A stretch of DNA of 46,830 nucleotides from JARRLC01 sp050290865 (GTDB lineage Bacteria; Pseudomonadota; Alphaproteobacteria; Rhizobiales; Rhodomicrobiaceae), in contig JBNKIW010000026.1 in assembly GCA_050290865.1 (NCBI GenBank), positions 1 to 46,830 of the forward strand, written 5' to 3'. The notes beneath the pieces were generated by a model that saw nothing but the letters and a program-made list of their open reading frames with translations, searched no databases and was not told the DNA's origin. How positions within the stretch are numbered: the first letter of the stretch is position 1; the number at the start of each line of letters is the position of its first letter. Below are positions 8,232-15,591 of the stretch, piece after piece. The position numbers and the translations under genes are program-made.

Positions 8232-8539
8232 GAAACCCTTCCTCGTCTCTCTCGCACTTTGCGGATGCGCGGCCAGCATCGAAGTGCCGGTGCAAGGCGA
8301 GGTGTGTCGTTAATACGATTTGCAGACCCTGACAACCGGCGATTGCTACACATCAGAGATGCTACTTATAGGGGAATAGTCGCCTTGCGTATATAAAACA
8401 GAAATCCTTAATTCTTATGTACCGCCTGTGCCGGAAGCGGAATTGCGATGTAGGGATGGCAGCTATGCCGGGCTGCATACGGCCATGAAGGAGGCGAATA
8501 GGGGATTACGCGGTGCCCCACCGCAAACAGGAAACGGGT
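8232..8539. other. Intergenic region: hox promoter side and uvrC 3' side
   Basis: No gene is seen. The hox operon (minus strand) must start from here. I looked for the -24/-12 sigma-54 pattern used by some hydrogenase operons; the nearest match on the minus strand near 8425-8440 lacks the GC of the -12 element, so I do not call it. The AT-rich stretch around 8365-8425 is the likeliest promoter zone. Confidence 0.4.
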
Positions 8540-10492
8540 TCAGCCCTGGCCGCCCTGGAAATGGTCATAAATGGTCCGGGCCATGGCGGCGCTGATGCCC
8601 TCGACGGCCTGGAGATCGGCAAGCCCCGCCCGGGCAACCGCTTTCGCCGAGCCGAAATGCTTGAGCAGCGCGCGGCGGCGGCGCGGACCGATCCCGGCGA
8701 TTTCGTCCAGCGGGTTGGCGGCCATGTCATGGGATCGCCTGGCGCGGTGACTGCCGATGGCGAAGCGGTGTGCTTCATCGCGCAGGCGCTGTATGAAATA
8801 GAGGACGGGATCGCGCGGTTCCAGCATGAAGGGCGGGCCGCCGCGCGTGAAAAAGTGCTCGCGACCGGCGTTGCGATCCGGCCCTTTGGCTATGCCTGCG
8901 ACGGTGATGTCGGTCAGGCCGAGTTCATCGAGAACCTCATGGGCCGCCGCAAGTTGTCCGCTGCCGCCATCTATGAGAACAAGGTCCGGCGCGCCCCATC
9001 CTGGCTCGCGCCGCGGAAGCTCCGCACCGTCTGCTTCCGCCTCGCCAGCGAGCTGAGCATCGCCTGGGCTTGCGCGCTCCTTCGCCAGCCTCGTGAAACG
9101 CCGCCGCAGCACCTCGCGCATCATGGCGTAGTCGTCGCCGGGCGTCAGATCGACGGACTTGATATTGAATTTCCGGTACTGGTTCTTGATGAACCCCTCC
9201 GGTCCGGCCACGATCATGGCGCCGACAGCGTTCGCGCCCTGGATGTGGCTGTTGTCATAGACCTCGATGCGCGAGGGCGGAGCAGGAAGACCGAAAACGG
9301 CGGCGGTGCCTTCCAGCAGCTTCGCCTGGCTCGAGGCGTCGGCGAGTTTGCGGCCGAGCGCCTCGCGGGCGTTGGTGGACGCGTGGGTGACGAGCGCCAG
9401 CTTTTCGCCGCGCTGAGGGACCGAGATCTCGACCTTCCGTCCGGCCTTGATCGACAGTGCTTCGGCGAGAAGTCCACGCTCCGCCATGTCGTGTGACAGG
9501 TAGAGACAGCGCGGCACCGGTTTGTCGTCGTAGAACTGGGCGATGAAACTCTCCAGCACCTCCTCGGGAGGCAGGCTCTTGTCCGCGCGCGGGAAATAGG
9601 CGCGGTTGCCCCAGTTCTGGCCGCTGCGAAAGAAGAACACCTGGATGCAGGTCTGTCCCCCTTCGGTGTGTGCGGCGAAGACGTCGGCTTCCTCGACGCC
9701 GCGCGGATTGATGCCCTGCACCGCCTGCACGTGAGCGAGTGCCGACAGCCGGTCGCGATAGCTCGCGGCGCGCTCGAATTCGAGGGCCGCGCTTGCTTCC
9801 TCCATCAGCGTGTTCAGCTGCTTCTGGACGGCGTCGGTCTTGCCCTTGAGAAAGCGGATGGCTTCGGCGACCAGCTTGCCATAGGCCTCGCGGGAGATTT
9901 CGTCCGTGCATGGCGCCGAGCAGCGCTTGATCTGATAGAGCAGGCACGGCCGTGTGCGGCTCTCGAAAACCGCGTCGGAGCAGGTCCGCAGCAGAAACGC
10001 CCGCTGCAGCATGGTGATGGTGCGGTTCACGGCGCCCGCAGAAGCGAAAGGTCCAAAATATTCGCCGCGCAGCGAGCGCGCCCCGCGGTGTTTGCGGAGC
10101 TGCGGCACGTCGTGCTCGCGCGAAATCAGAATGTAGGGGAAGGACTTGTCATCCCGCATCAGCACGTTGAAATACGGCCGGTAGCGCTTGATCAGGTTCG
10201 CTTCCAGGAGCAGCGCTTCCGACTCCGTCGATGTGGTGATGAACTCCATCGACGCGGTCGCCGCGATCATGCGCGCGATGCGATTCGACTGGCCGCTGAG
10301 GCGCGTGTAGCTCTGCACGCGGTTGCGCAGATTGCGCGCCTTGCCGACATAGAGCACCTCGCCTTTTGCATCCATCATGCGGTAGACGCCGGGGGACGTG
10401 CCCAGGTGCTTCAGATAGCGCTGTATGACCTGCGGCCCGGTGTCCTTCGCCGGCGTGGGGGCGGTATCTTCGTCTGCTTCGTCGCTGCTCAT
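8540..10492 (-). CDS. uvrC: Excinuclease ABC subunit C
   Basis: UvrC makes the dual incisions in nucleotide excision repair after UvrAB has located damage. The 650-residue protein shows the full layout. The GIY-YIG nuclease domain for the 3' cut is SPGVYRMMDAKGEVLYVGKA (about 33-52). The UVR motif that contacts UvrB is LMEEASAALEFERAASYRDR (near 230). The RNase H-like nuclease for the 5' cut includes YDNSHIQGANAVGAMIVAG. A C-terminal helix-hairpin-helix pair (IAGIGPRRRRALLKHFGSAK) binds DNA. An acidic ~20-residue N-terminal tail precedes the GIY-YIG domain. It stands alone, and pyrE upstream on the same strand is 110 bases away. Confidence 0.97.
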   Translation of the reverse strand: MSSDEADEDTAPTPAKDTGPQVIQRYLKHLGTSPGVYRMMDAKGEVLYVGKARNLRNRVQSYTRLSGQSNRIARMIAATASMEFITTSTESEALLLEANLIKRYRPYFNVLMRDDKSFPYILISREHDVPQLRKHRGARSLRGEYFGPFASAGAVNRTITMLQRAFLLRTCSDAVFESRTRPCLLYQIKRCSAPCTDEISREAYGKLVAEAIRFLKGKTDAVQKQLNTLMEEASAALEFERAASYRDRLSALAHVQAVQGINPRGVEEADVFAAHTEGGQTCIQVFFFRSGQNWGNRAYFPRADKSLPPEEVLESFIAQFYDDKPVPRCLYLSHDMAERGLLAEALSIKAGRKVEISVPQRGEKLALVTHASTNAREALGRKLADASSQAKLLEGTAAVFGLPAPPSRIEVYDNSHIQGANAVGAMIVAGPEGFIKNQYRKFNIKSVDLTPGDDYAMMREVLRRRFTRLAKERASPGDAQLAGEAEADGAELPRREPGWGAPDLVLIDGGSGQLAAAHEVLDELGLTDITVAGIAKGPDRNAGREHFFTRGGPPFMLEPRDPVLYFIQRLRDEAHRFAIGSHRARRSHDMAANPLDEIAGIGPRRRRALLKHFGSAKAVARAGLADLQAVEGISAAMARTIYDHFQGGQG

Positions 10493-10602
10493 GCCTGGCC
10501 GGGGGGTTCAGACGGCGCGCTTTCTTGCCGCCGCGAGCAAATTACACCACCGCCGCAGGTTGTCCACAATGCGGGGTTCATGTTGTCAAGAATTGACCAA
10601 CG

Positions 10603-11187
10603 CTACTTCAAGCCGCGGCTGCCGGGCTTGACGGCGGGAATTGCGGCGAGTTCAGGGGGCAGGGCATCCGCCGGATAATTGCCGATGTCGAGCCTCAGAA
10701 GCGGCGTCAGCGGCACGCCCAGGTCAGCGGCGCCGCCCGAGCGATCGACGAGACACGCCGCCGCCACCGTCACCCCGCCTTCACGCGCAATGGCCTCGAT
10801 GCATTCGCGGCTGGACAGGCCGGTGGTAACCACGTCCTCCACCATCAGCACGGGCGTGCCCGGCTCGATGGCGAAGCCGCGCCGGAGCTGGAACTTCCCC
10901 TCGACCCTTTCGAAGAATATGGATGGCACACCAAGCTGGCGGCCCATTTCGTAGCCAACGACGACACCGCCCATGGCAGGCGACGCCACGAGGCCGATCG
11001 CCGGACCACCCTGGCCACGGATGTTCGCCGCCAGCGCCGCGCAAAGCCGCTCCGCCCGCCGGGCGTCCATGAGCACTCGCGCGCATTGCAGGTAGGTGTC
11101 GCTGTGCAGGCCGGACGAAAGGATGAAATGTCCGCGCAACAGCGCCCGGGCGGCGGTGAATTCGGCGAGGATTTCGTCTTCAGTCAT
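10603..11187 (-). CDS. pyrE: Orotate phosphoribosyltransferase
   Basis: PyrE joins orotate to PRPP to make orotidine 5'-phosphate, the fifth step of pyrimidine synthesis. The 194-residue protein has the type I PRPP-binding motif VLMVEDVVTTGLSS at residues 113-126. It also has the N-terminal RGHFILSSGLHSDTYLQ segment that binds orotate and PRPP, and a catalytic-loop region around FFERVEGKFQLRR. Length is typical of the shorter bacterial PyrE form. The ATG at 11187 is preceded by a purine-rich GGAGAA. Neighbours (uvrC, an unknown gene, eno) are not pyrimidine genes, so it appears independently transcribed. Confidence 0.96.
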   Translation of the reverse strand: MTEDEILAEFTAARALLRGHFILSSGLHSDTYLQCARVLMDARRAERLCAALAANIRGQGGPAIGLVASPAMGGVVVGYEMGRQLGVPSIFFERVEGKFQLRRGFAIEPGTPVLMVEDVVTTGLSSRECIEAIAREGGVTVAAACLVDRSGGAADLGVPLTPLLRLDIGNYPADALPPELAAIPAVKPGSRGLK

Positions 11188-11254
11188 GGCCGGTTCTCCG
11201 CAGCAGGGGCATAAGACGCAATTGCCGCACCGTTATGCGCCGCCTTCAGCGATT

Positions 11255-11746
11255 TTAATCACGTCCTTCGCGATAAATGCGCGTGTAGCCGGAAAACGGA
11301 CCGTCAGCGAGGGCTTTGGCAACGACCTGCTGCGCAATCTCGAAATTCACGACCGGACAGGCGGCTTTCATCGTAGCTGACCCGATGCTACCGCCGTCAC
11401 AATGCCCGAGGCCGGTCCAGCCAAGGATTTCGTCAAGTTTGTCCTCAAGATTGTGCCGCATCTTCAGATCATCTGCCGTCCCGAACCCATCGATGGAATA
11501 TTCGACGATGAGCCAAGCAACCTCATCATCGCTAACCTCGCCAAAGCCCTCCGCCTGCGGCCCGCGCAACACCCGATTAATGCCGTCAGTTCCTGTCTTG
11601 CCGCTCTCCAGACTGTGCCGGAGAACTGCCCCCTTGGTACCGAGCGTGCCAAAATGCTGCACGATGACGCCCAAGCTGTCGTCATGCCACGCTTCATAGT
11701 ACTCAACGATCTCCCCCGTCTCCGAACGCTTATACAGCTTCCGCAT
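11255..11746 (-). CDS. Hypothetical protein
   Basis: I do not recognise a family. The start at 11746 follows GGAGGG at six bases, giving 163 residues. The protein is mixed alpha/beta in character. It opens MRKLYKRSETGEIVEYYEAW, then has glycine-rich turns (HFGTLGTKGAVLRH), an acidic stretch, DGGSIGSATMKAACPVV, and a positively charged end. It has two cysteines in the C-terminal half and no signal peptide or membrane segment. It lies after the eno terminator on the same strand and 67 bases before pyrE. Good codon pattern and a strong ribosome-binding site support a real gene; function is unknown. Confidence 0.75.
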   Translation of the reverse strand: MRKLYKRSETGEIVEYYEAWHDDSLGVIVQHFGTLGTKGAVLRHSLESGKTGTDGINRVLRGPQAEGFGEVSDDEVAWLIVEYSIDGFGTADDLKMRHNLEDKLDEILGWTGLGHCDGGSIGSATMKAACPVVNFEIAQQVVAKALADGPFSGYTRIYREGRD

Positions 11747-11776
11747 AGCGTGCCCTCCGCAGTCACAATTCACCCA

Positions 11777-11823
11777 AAAACGCGGGGAGATGCGCAACAT
11801 TTCCCCGCGTTTCAACGCGTGCG
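11777..11823 (-). terminator. Rho-independent terminator of eno
   Basis: On the minus strand AAACGCGGGG pairs with CCCCGCGTTT around a ~14-base loop and is followed by TTTTT (plus strand AAAAA at 11776-11780). It lies 34 bases after the eno stop, in the right orientation to end eno transcription before the small unknown gene. Confidence 0.7.
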
Positions 11824-11856
11824 CGCATGTCACTCCGACGTTGCGCCATCGCAATA

Positions 11857-13134
11857 TCACCGGCCCACCAGCACCGAGCGGCCCGCATAGACGGCCGTCC
11901 CATCCAGCTCCTCCTCGATGCGCAGAAGCTGATTGTATTTCGCCAGCCGGTCGGAGCGCGACAGCGAGCCGGTCTTGATCTGCCCGGCATTCGTTGCCAC
12001 GGCGATGTCGGCGATCGTCGAATCCTCCGTCTCGCCGGAACGGTGCGAGATCACGGCACCCCAGGCCGCGCGCTGCGCCATGCTCACGGCGTCGAGCGTC
12101 TCGCTCAGCGTGCCGATCTGGTTGACCTTCACCAGGATGGCGTTGGCCGCGCGGCGGTCGATGCCCTGGCGCAACCGCTCGACATTGGTCACGAACAGGT
12201 CGTCGCCGACGATCTGGCACTTGCCGCCGATCATCGCCGTCATCGCCTTCCAGCCGTCCCAATCATCCTCGGCCATGCCGTCCTCGACGGACACGATGGG
12301 GTAGCGCTGGATCAGCCCGGCATACATCTCCGCCAGCGCGCCCGGCTCCAGCGTCTTGCCCTCGCCTTCGAGGACATATTTGCCGTCGCGGTAGAACTCG
12401 GTCGAAGCGCAGTCGAGCGCCAGATAGATGTCCTCGCCGAGCTTGTACCCTGCCTTCTCCACCGCGCGCGCGATATAGCCCAGCGCCTCGTCGGCCGATT
12501 TCAGGTTCGGCGCGAAACCGCCCTCGTCGCCGACATTGACGCTGTGGCCGCCGTCCTTCAGCAGCTTACGGAGATTGTGAAAGACCTCCGCGCCCATCCG
12601 CAGCCCCTCCGCGAAGGTCTCCGCGCCCGCGGGCATGATCATGAATTCCTGGAAGTCGATCGGATTGTCGGCATGGGCGCCACCATTGATGATGTTCATC
12701 ATCGGCACAGGCAGCACGCGCGCATTCACGCCGCCGAGATAGTTATAGAGCGGAAGCCCCGAAGCGTCGCCCGCGGCCTTGGCCACCGCCAGCGAGACGC
12801 CGAGAATGGCGTTGGCGCCGAGGCGGCTCTTGTTCGGTGTGCCGTCGAGCAGGATCAGCGTGTCGTCGATGCGGCGCTGCTCTTCGGCCTCCATGCCGCA
12901 AATGGCGTCGAAGATCTCGCCGTTGACGGCTTCCACCGCCTTCTCCACGCCCTTGCCGAGCCAGCGCTCGCCGCCATCGCGCAGTTCGTGCGCTTCATGC
13001 GCGCCGGTCGAGGCGCCGGACGGAACGGCGGCTCGCCCCAAAATCCCGTCTTCGAGGATCACATCGACTTCGACGGTGGGATTGCCGCGGCTGTCTAGAA
13101 TTTGGCGGCCGATAATGTCTTCAATTGCGGTCAT
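11857..13134 (-). CDS. eno: Enolase (phosphopyruvate hydratase)
   Basis: Enolase converts 2-phosphoglycerate to phosphoenolpyruvate in glycolysis and gluconeogenesis. The 425-residue protein (start at 13134, MTAIEDIIGRQILDSRGNPT) has the usual length. It shows the N-terminal SRGNPTVEVDV and the loop PSGASTGAHEAHELRDG. Metal-binding acidic residues lie in LALDCASTEFY, SVEDGMAEDDWDGW and QIVGDDLFVTN, and the catalytic lysine follows in ANAILVKVNQIGT. The signature SHRSGETEDSTIADIAV is intact. The frame is open 93 bases upstream but the extension is not enolase-like. It is divergent from queC with 91 bases between the two starts. Confidence 0.97.
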   Translation of the reverse strand: MTAIEDIIGRQILDSRGNPTVEVDVILEDGILGRAAVPSGASTGAHEAHELRDGGERWLGKGVEKAVEAVNGEIFDAICGMEAEEQRRIDDTLILLDGTPNKSRLGANAILGVSLAVAKAAGDASGLPLYNYLGGVNARVLPVPMMNIINGGAHADNPIDFQEFMIMPAGAETFAEGLRMGAEVFHNLRKLLKDGGHSVNVGDEGGFAPNLKSADEALGYIARAVEKAGYKLGEDIYLALDCASTEFYRDGKYVLEGEGKTLEPGALAEMYAGLIQRYPIVSVEDGMAEDDWDGWKAMTAMIGGKCQIVGDDLFVTNVERLRQGIDRRAANAILVKVNQIGTLSETLDAVSMAQRAAWGAVISHRSGETEDSTIADIAVATNAGQIKTGSLSRSDRLAKYNQLLRIEEELDGTAVYAGRSVLVGR

Positions 13135-13225
13135 GCTGGCGTCCTCTATAACTGGCCTCGAAATCGTTTCCGGCGTTATAAAGGGACTCGGTGGCGCAAA
13201 GAAGGGCGTTTCGCGGTTGCGAACC

Positions 13226-13939
13226 ATGAAAGAGGATAAGGGCAGCCATGCGCTGGTGCTTTTCTCCGGCGGGCAGGATTCGACGGTCTGCCTGGCCTGG
13301 GCGCTTACGCGTTATGCATGTGTCGAAACGATCGGCTTTTCCTACGGCCAGCGGCATGATGCCGAGCTGCAGGCACGGCAGGCGGTCTTCGCCGCGATCC
13401 GCGAGGCGTTTCCCGAATGGGATGCAAAGCTCGGGCAGGACCATGCGGTGGACATCGCCGCGCTTGGCGCGATCAGCGATACGGCGCTCACGCGCGACGC
13501 CGAGATCCGCTTTGCCGAGGGCGGCCTGCCGAACACGTTCGTGCCGGGACGCAACCTTTTGTTCTTCACGCTGGCGGCGGCGGTCGGCTACCGGCGCGGC
13601 ATCATGCGGCTGGTGGGCGGGATGTGCGAAACCGACTATTCGGGCTATCCCGACTGCCGCAATGAAACATTGAAGGCGCTGGAACAGACGCTGCGGCTGG
13701 GGACGGAAGCGCCGTTCCGCATCGAGACGCCGCTGATGTGGCGGACGAAGGCTCAGACCTGGGCGCTGGCCGAAGCGTTGGGCGGCGGGGCGCTGGTGGA
13801 CATCATCGTCGAGCATTCGCACACCTGTTATCTGGGCGCGCGCGAGGTTCGGCACGACTGGGGCTATGGCTGTGGCACATGCCCGGCCTGCGTGCTGCGG
13901 CGGCGGGGCTGGGAGGAGTGGAGCGGCGCGCGGGGCTGA
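13226..13939 (+). CDS. queC: 7-cyano-7-deazaguanine synthase
   Basis: QueC uses ATP and ammonia to turn 7-carboxy-7-deazaguanine into preQ0, a precursor of queuosine in tRNA. The 237-residue protein has the PP-loop LFSGGQDSTV at residues 12-21, GFSYGQRHDAELQ, and VPGRNLLFFTLAA. The zinc site is formed by a cysteine in SHTCYLG and the CGTCPAC motif near the C-terminus. The start at 13226 (MKEDKGSHAL) is taken because the PP-loop begins 12 residues in. The frame opens far upstream only as antisense of eno. queE follows 54 bases later, so the two likely form a unit; queD is not in the window. Confidence 0.95.
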   Translation: MKEDKGSHALVLFSGGQDSTVCLAWALTRYACVETIGFSYGQRHDAELQARQAVFAAIREAFPEWDAKLGQDHAVDIAALGAISDTALTRDAEIRFAEGGLPNTFVPGRNLLFFTLAAAVGYRRGIMRLVGGMCETDYSGYPDCRNETLKALEQTLRLGTEAPFRIETPLMWRTKAQTWALAEALGGGALVDIIVEHSHTCYLGAREVRHDWGYGCGTCPACVLRRRGWEEWSGARG

Positions 13940-13993
13940 GCGCAGGGCGCTTTCCGTTGCCCGAACGAAGCTTTACGGCTACGCATTCATCCG

Positions 13994-14659
13994 ATGTATT
14001 CGGTCAAGGAAATCTTCTACACGCTCCAGGGCGAAGGCGCCCAGAGCGGCCGTGCGGCCGTGTTCTTGCGTTTCTCCGGCTGCAATTTGTGGAGCGGGCG
14101 GGAGGAAGATCGGGCGAGCGCGGCCTGCCGGTTCTGCGACACGGATTTCGTGGGCACCGATGGACCGGGTGGCGGCAAATTCGCGACCGCCGCGGCGCTG
14201 GCCGAGGCCGTGGCTCATGCCTGGCCGTTCCGCGGACCACGCGCAAGCGCGGCGCTGCCCGTGGCGGAGGGCGCGCGTCCTTTGGTCGTGTGCACCGGTG
14301 GCGAGCCCCTGCTGCAACTGGATGCGGCGCTGGTCAAGGCGCTGCACGCCCGCGGCTTCGAGATCGCGGTCGAGACCAACGGCACCATCGCCGCGCCGGA
14401 CGGCATCGATTGGATTTGCGTCAGCCCGAAAGGCGGCGCGCCACTCCGGCAGACACGCGGCGACGAGTTGAAGCTCGTCTATCCGCAAACGGACGCGAGC
14501 CCGGAGACCGTCGCGCATCTCGATTTCGAGCATTTCTTCATCCAGCCGATGGACGGCCCGGACGACGCCGCCAATCTGGAGCGCGCGGCGGCCTATGTGC
14601 GGACGCATCCGCGCTGGCGGCTGTCTCTGCAGATGCATAAGATCGCTGGTTTCCCCTGA
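13994..14659 (+). CDS. queE: 7-carboxy-7-deazaguanine synthase
   Basis: QueE is a radical SAM enzyme that contracts 6-carboxytetrahydropterin to 7-carboxy-7-deazaguanine, the step before QueC. The 221-residue protein begins MYSVKEIFYTLQGEGAQSGR. Its cluster motif is the expanded CX14CX2C form, starting at the Cys of RFSGCNLW and ending CRFCDTDF, as in many proteobacterial QueE, instead of CX3CX2C. The SAM-binding segment VVCTGGEPLLQLD and the ETNGT strand are present. Together with queC it makes preQ0 from a QueD product made elsewhere. Confidence 0.94.
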   Translation: MYSVKEIFYTLQGEGAQSGRAAVFLRFSGCNLWSGREEDRASAACRFCDTDFVGTDGPGGGKFATAAALAEAVAHAWPFRGPRASAALPVAEGARPLVVCTGGEPLLQLDAALVKALHARGFEIAVETNGTIAAPDGIDWICVSPKGGAPLRQTRGDELKLVYPQTDASPETVAHLDFEHFFIQPMDGPDDAANLERAAAYVRTHPRWRLSLQMHKIAGFP

Positions 14660-14665
14660 AGCCTC

Positions 14666-14679
14666 AGGCCATTCGGCCT
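14666..14679 (+). terminator. Weak terminator candidate after queE
   Basis: AGGCC-ATTC-GGCCT forms a 5-bp stem seven bases after the queE stop, followed by only a short T-poor tail (CATTCTGT). It may help end the queCE transcript but is weak. Confidence 0.3.
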
Positions 14680-14754
14680 CATTCTGTGCTGCGTCCGTCC
14701 GGCACAGTTTTGTTTCCACCCGTGACTTGACAAGCCGCGCACCGTATCCCAACT

Positions 14755-14779
14755 ATGTTAATGTAACTAACATTTACAT
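14755..14779. promoter_or_regulatory. Interleaved inverted repeats (probable operator)
   Basis: Two inverted repeats with the same 7-base spacing overlap: ATGTTA-N7-TAACAT at 14755-14773 and ATGTAA-N7-TTACAT at 14761-14779. They end 11 bases before the start codon at 14791, with a TTGACA at 14727-14732 upstream. This is the geometry of an operator for a dimeric repressor of the TetR or MarR kind. The regulator is not identifiable from the window. Confidence 0.4.
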
Positions 14780-14790
14780 ATGAGGGTGAA

Positions 14791-15228
14791 ATGCACCTCT
14801 ATCTCGCCGGCAAGATGGACGACATCGGCAAGCCCGCCTGGATCGCGCTGATGATCCTGGGGTTCATCGTCTGGTGGCCTGTTGGCCTGGCCATTCTGGC
14901 CTATTTAATATGGAGTGGACGCATGGGATGCAGACAAGGGTTTTCCGGCTCGCATATGCGGGAAAAATGGGCGCGCTACTGCCGGTCGGGCAGCCATCGC
15001 GAGCGGGGCGCGAACTGGGGCAGCGGCAGTGGTAACAGCGCGTTCGAAGAGTACAAGGCCGAAACGCTGCGCCGCCTCGAAGAGGAACAGAACGAGTTCA
15101 TGGACTTCCTGTCCCGCCTTCGTCACGCCAAGGACAAGGCCGAATTCGATCAGTTCATGGAGGAGCGGCGCCGCCGTCCGCAGACGCCGCCGGAAAGCCC
15201 GCCCTCCGACGAGCAGCCATCATCGTGA
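14791..15228 (+). CDS. DUF2852 family membrane protein
   Basis: This 145-residue protein has one or two N-terminal membrane segments (residues about 16-42, PAWIALMILGFIVWWPVGLA then ILAYLIWSG). A basic, glycine/serine-rich stretch follows, and then a charged helical C-terminal part (FEEYKAETLRRLEEEQNEFM, HAKDKAEFDQFMEERR) and a proline-rich tail. That architecture matches DUF2852, a family common in alphaproteobacteria without a known function. The cytoplasmic helix may form a coiled coil. The ATG follows GAGGGTGA. An inverted-repeat operator just upstream suggests regulated expression. It is separated from the penicillin-binding protein gene by 363 bases. Confidence 0.8.
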   Translation: MHLYLAGKMDDIGKPAWIALMILGFIVWWPVGLAILAYLIWSGRMGCRQGFSGSHMREKWARYCRSGSHRERGANWGSGSGNSAFEEYKAETLRRLEEEQNEFMDFLSRLRHAKDKAEFDQFMEERRRRPQTPPESPPSDEQPSS

Positions 15229-15591
15229 TCGGCTGAAGTTTGGAACAAGCGACAGCAGGGGCGCACCCGCGTCCGTGCTGTCCTCCATTTTGTGCCCGAG
15301 GCGTCTCCATCCCGCAACGCCTCGCTCAAGCGTTATCCTCCCCGAAGCAAATCTGTGCTACATGTTCCGCGCCGTGGAATCGGCTGAATCATCCGGCAAA
15401 TAAAGCTAGAATAAGCACCGGCTCCGAAATGGAGCGGCCTGCCGCGAGGATGGACGCTGGTCCACCAAAGCCCAACCAAGGCGGGACTTTCCTATTTCCT
15501 GTGAGGGCGGGTTGGCATATTTTTGCGTGCGCCATCATCCAGCGAAGCTGGCAGGATGGCACTTTAGCGATTTGACCTTGCATCGGGGCCC
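15229..15591. other. Intergenic region before the penicillin-binding protein gene
   Basis: I see no gene in these 363 bases. A long imperfect hairpin lies at 15531-15560 (annotated separately), and an AT-rich patch near 15395-15415 (AATAAAGCTAGAATAAG) may hold a promoter for the downstream gene. Confidence 0.4.
15531..15560 (+). other. Long imperfect hairpin in the leader of the PBP gene
   Basis: GCCATC and CCAGC pair with GCTGG and GATGGC around a GAA loop, with a small internal bulge. No T-tract follows. It ends 31 bases before the TTG start at 15592, so it could be a leader structure or a weak terminator of an upstream transcript. Confidence 0.4.

Noticed and set aside
8420..8445. Sigma-54 promoter for the hox operon
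   Set aside because: A GG is followed ten bases later by AC, not GC, so the -12 element is missing.
11827..13098. 423-codon frame antisense to eno
   Set aside because: Mirror frame of enolase; composition is His/Asp/Arg-rich, as expected for antisense of this codon use.
14758..14771. TTAATGTAACTAAC as a CtrA site
   Set aside because: The second half is TAAC at the wrong spacing; the inverted-repeat operator reading explains the sequence better.
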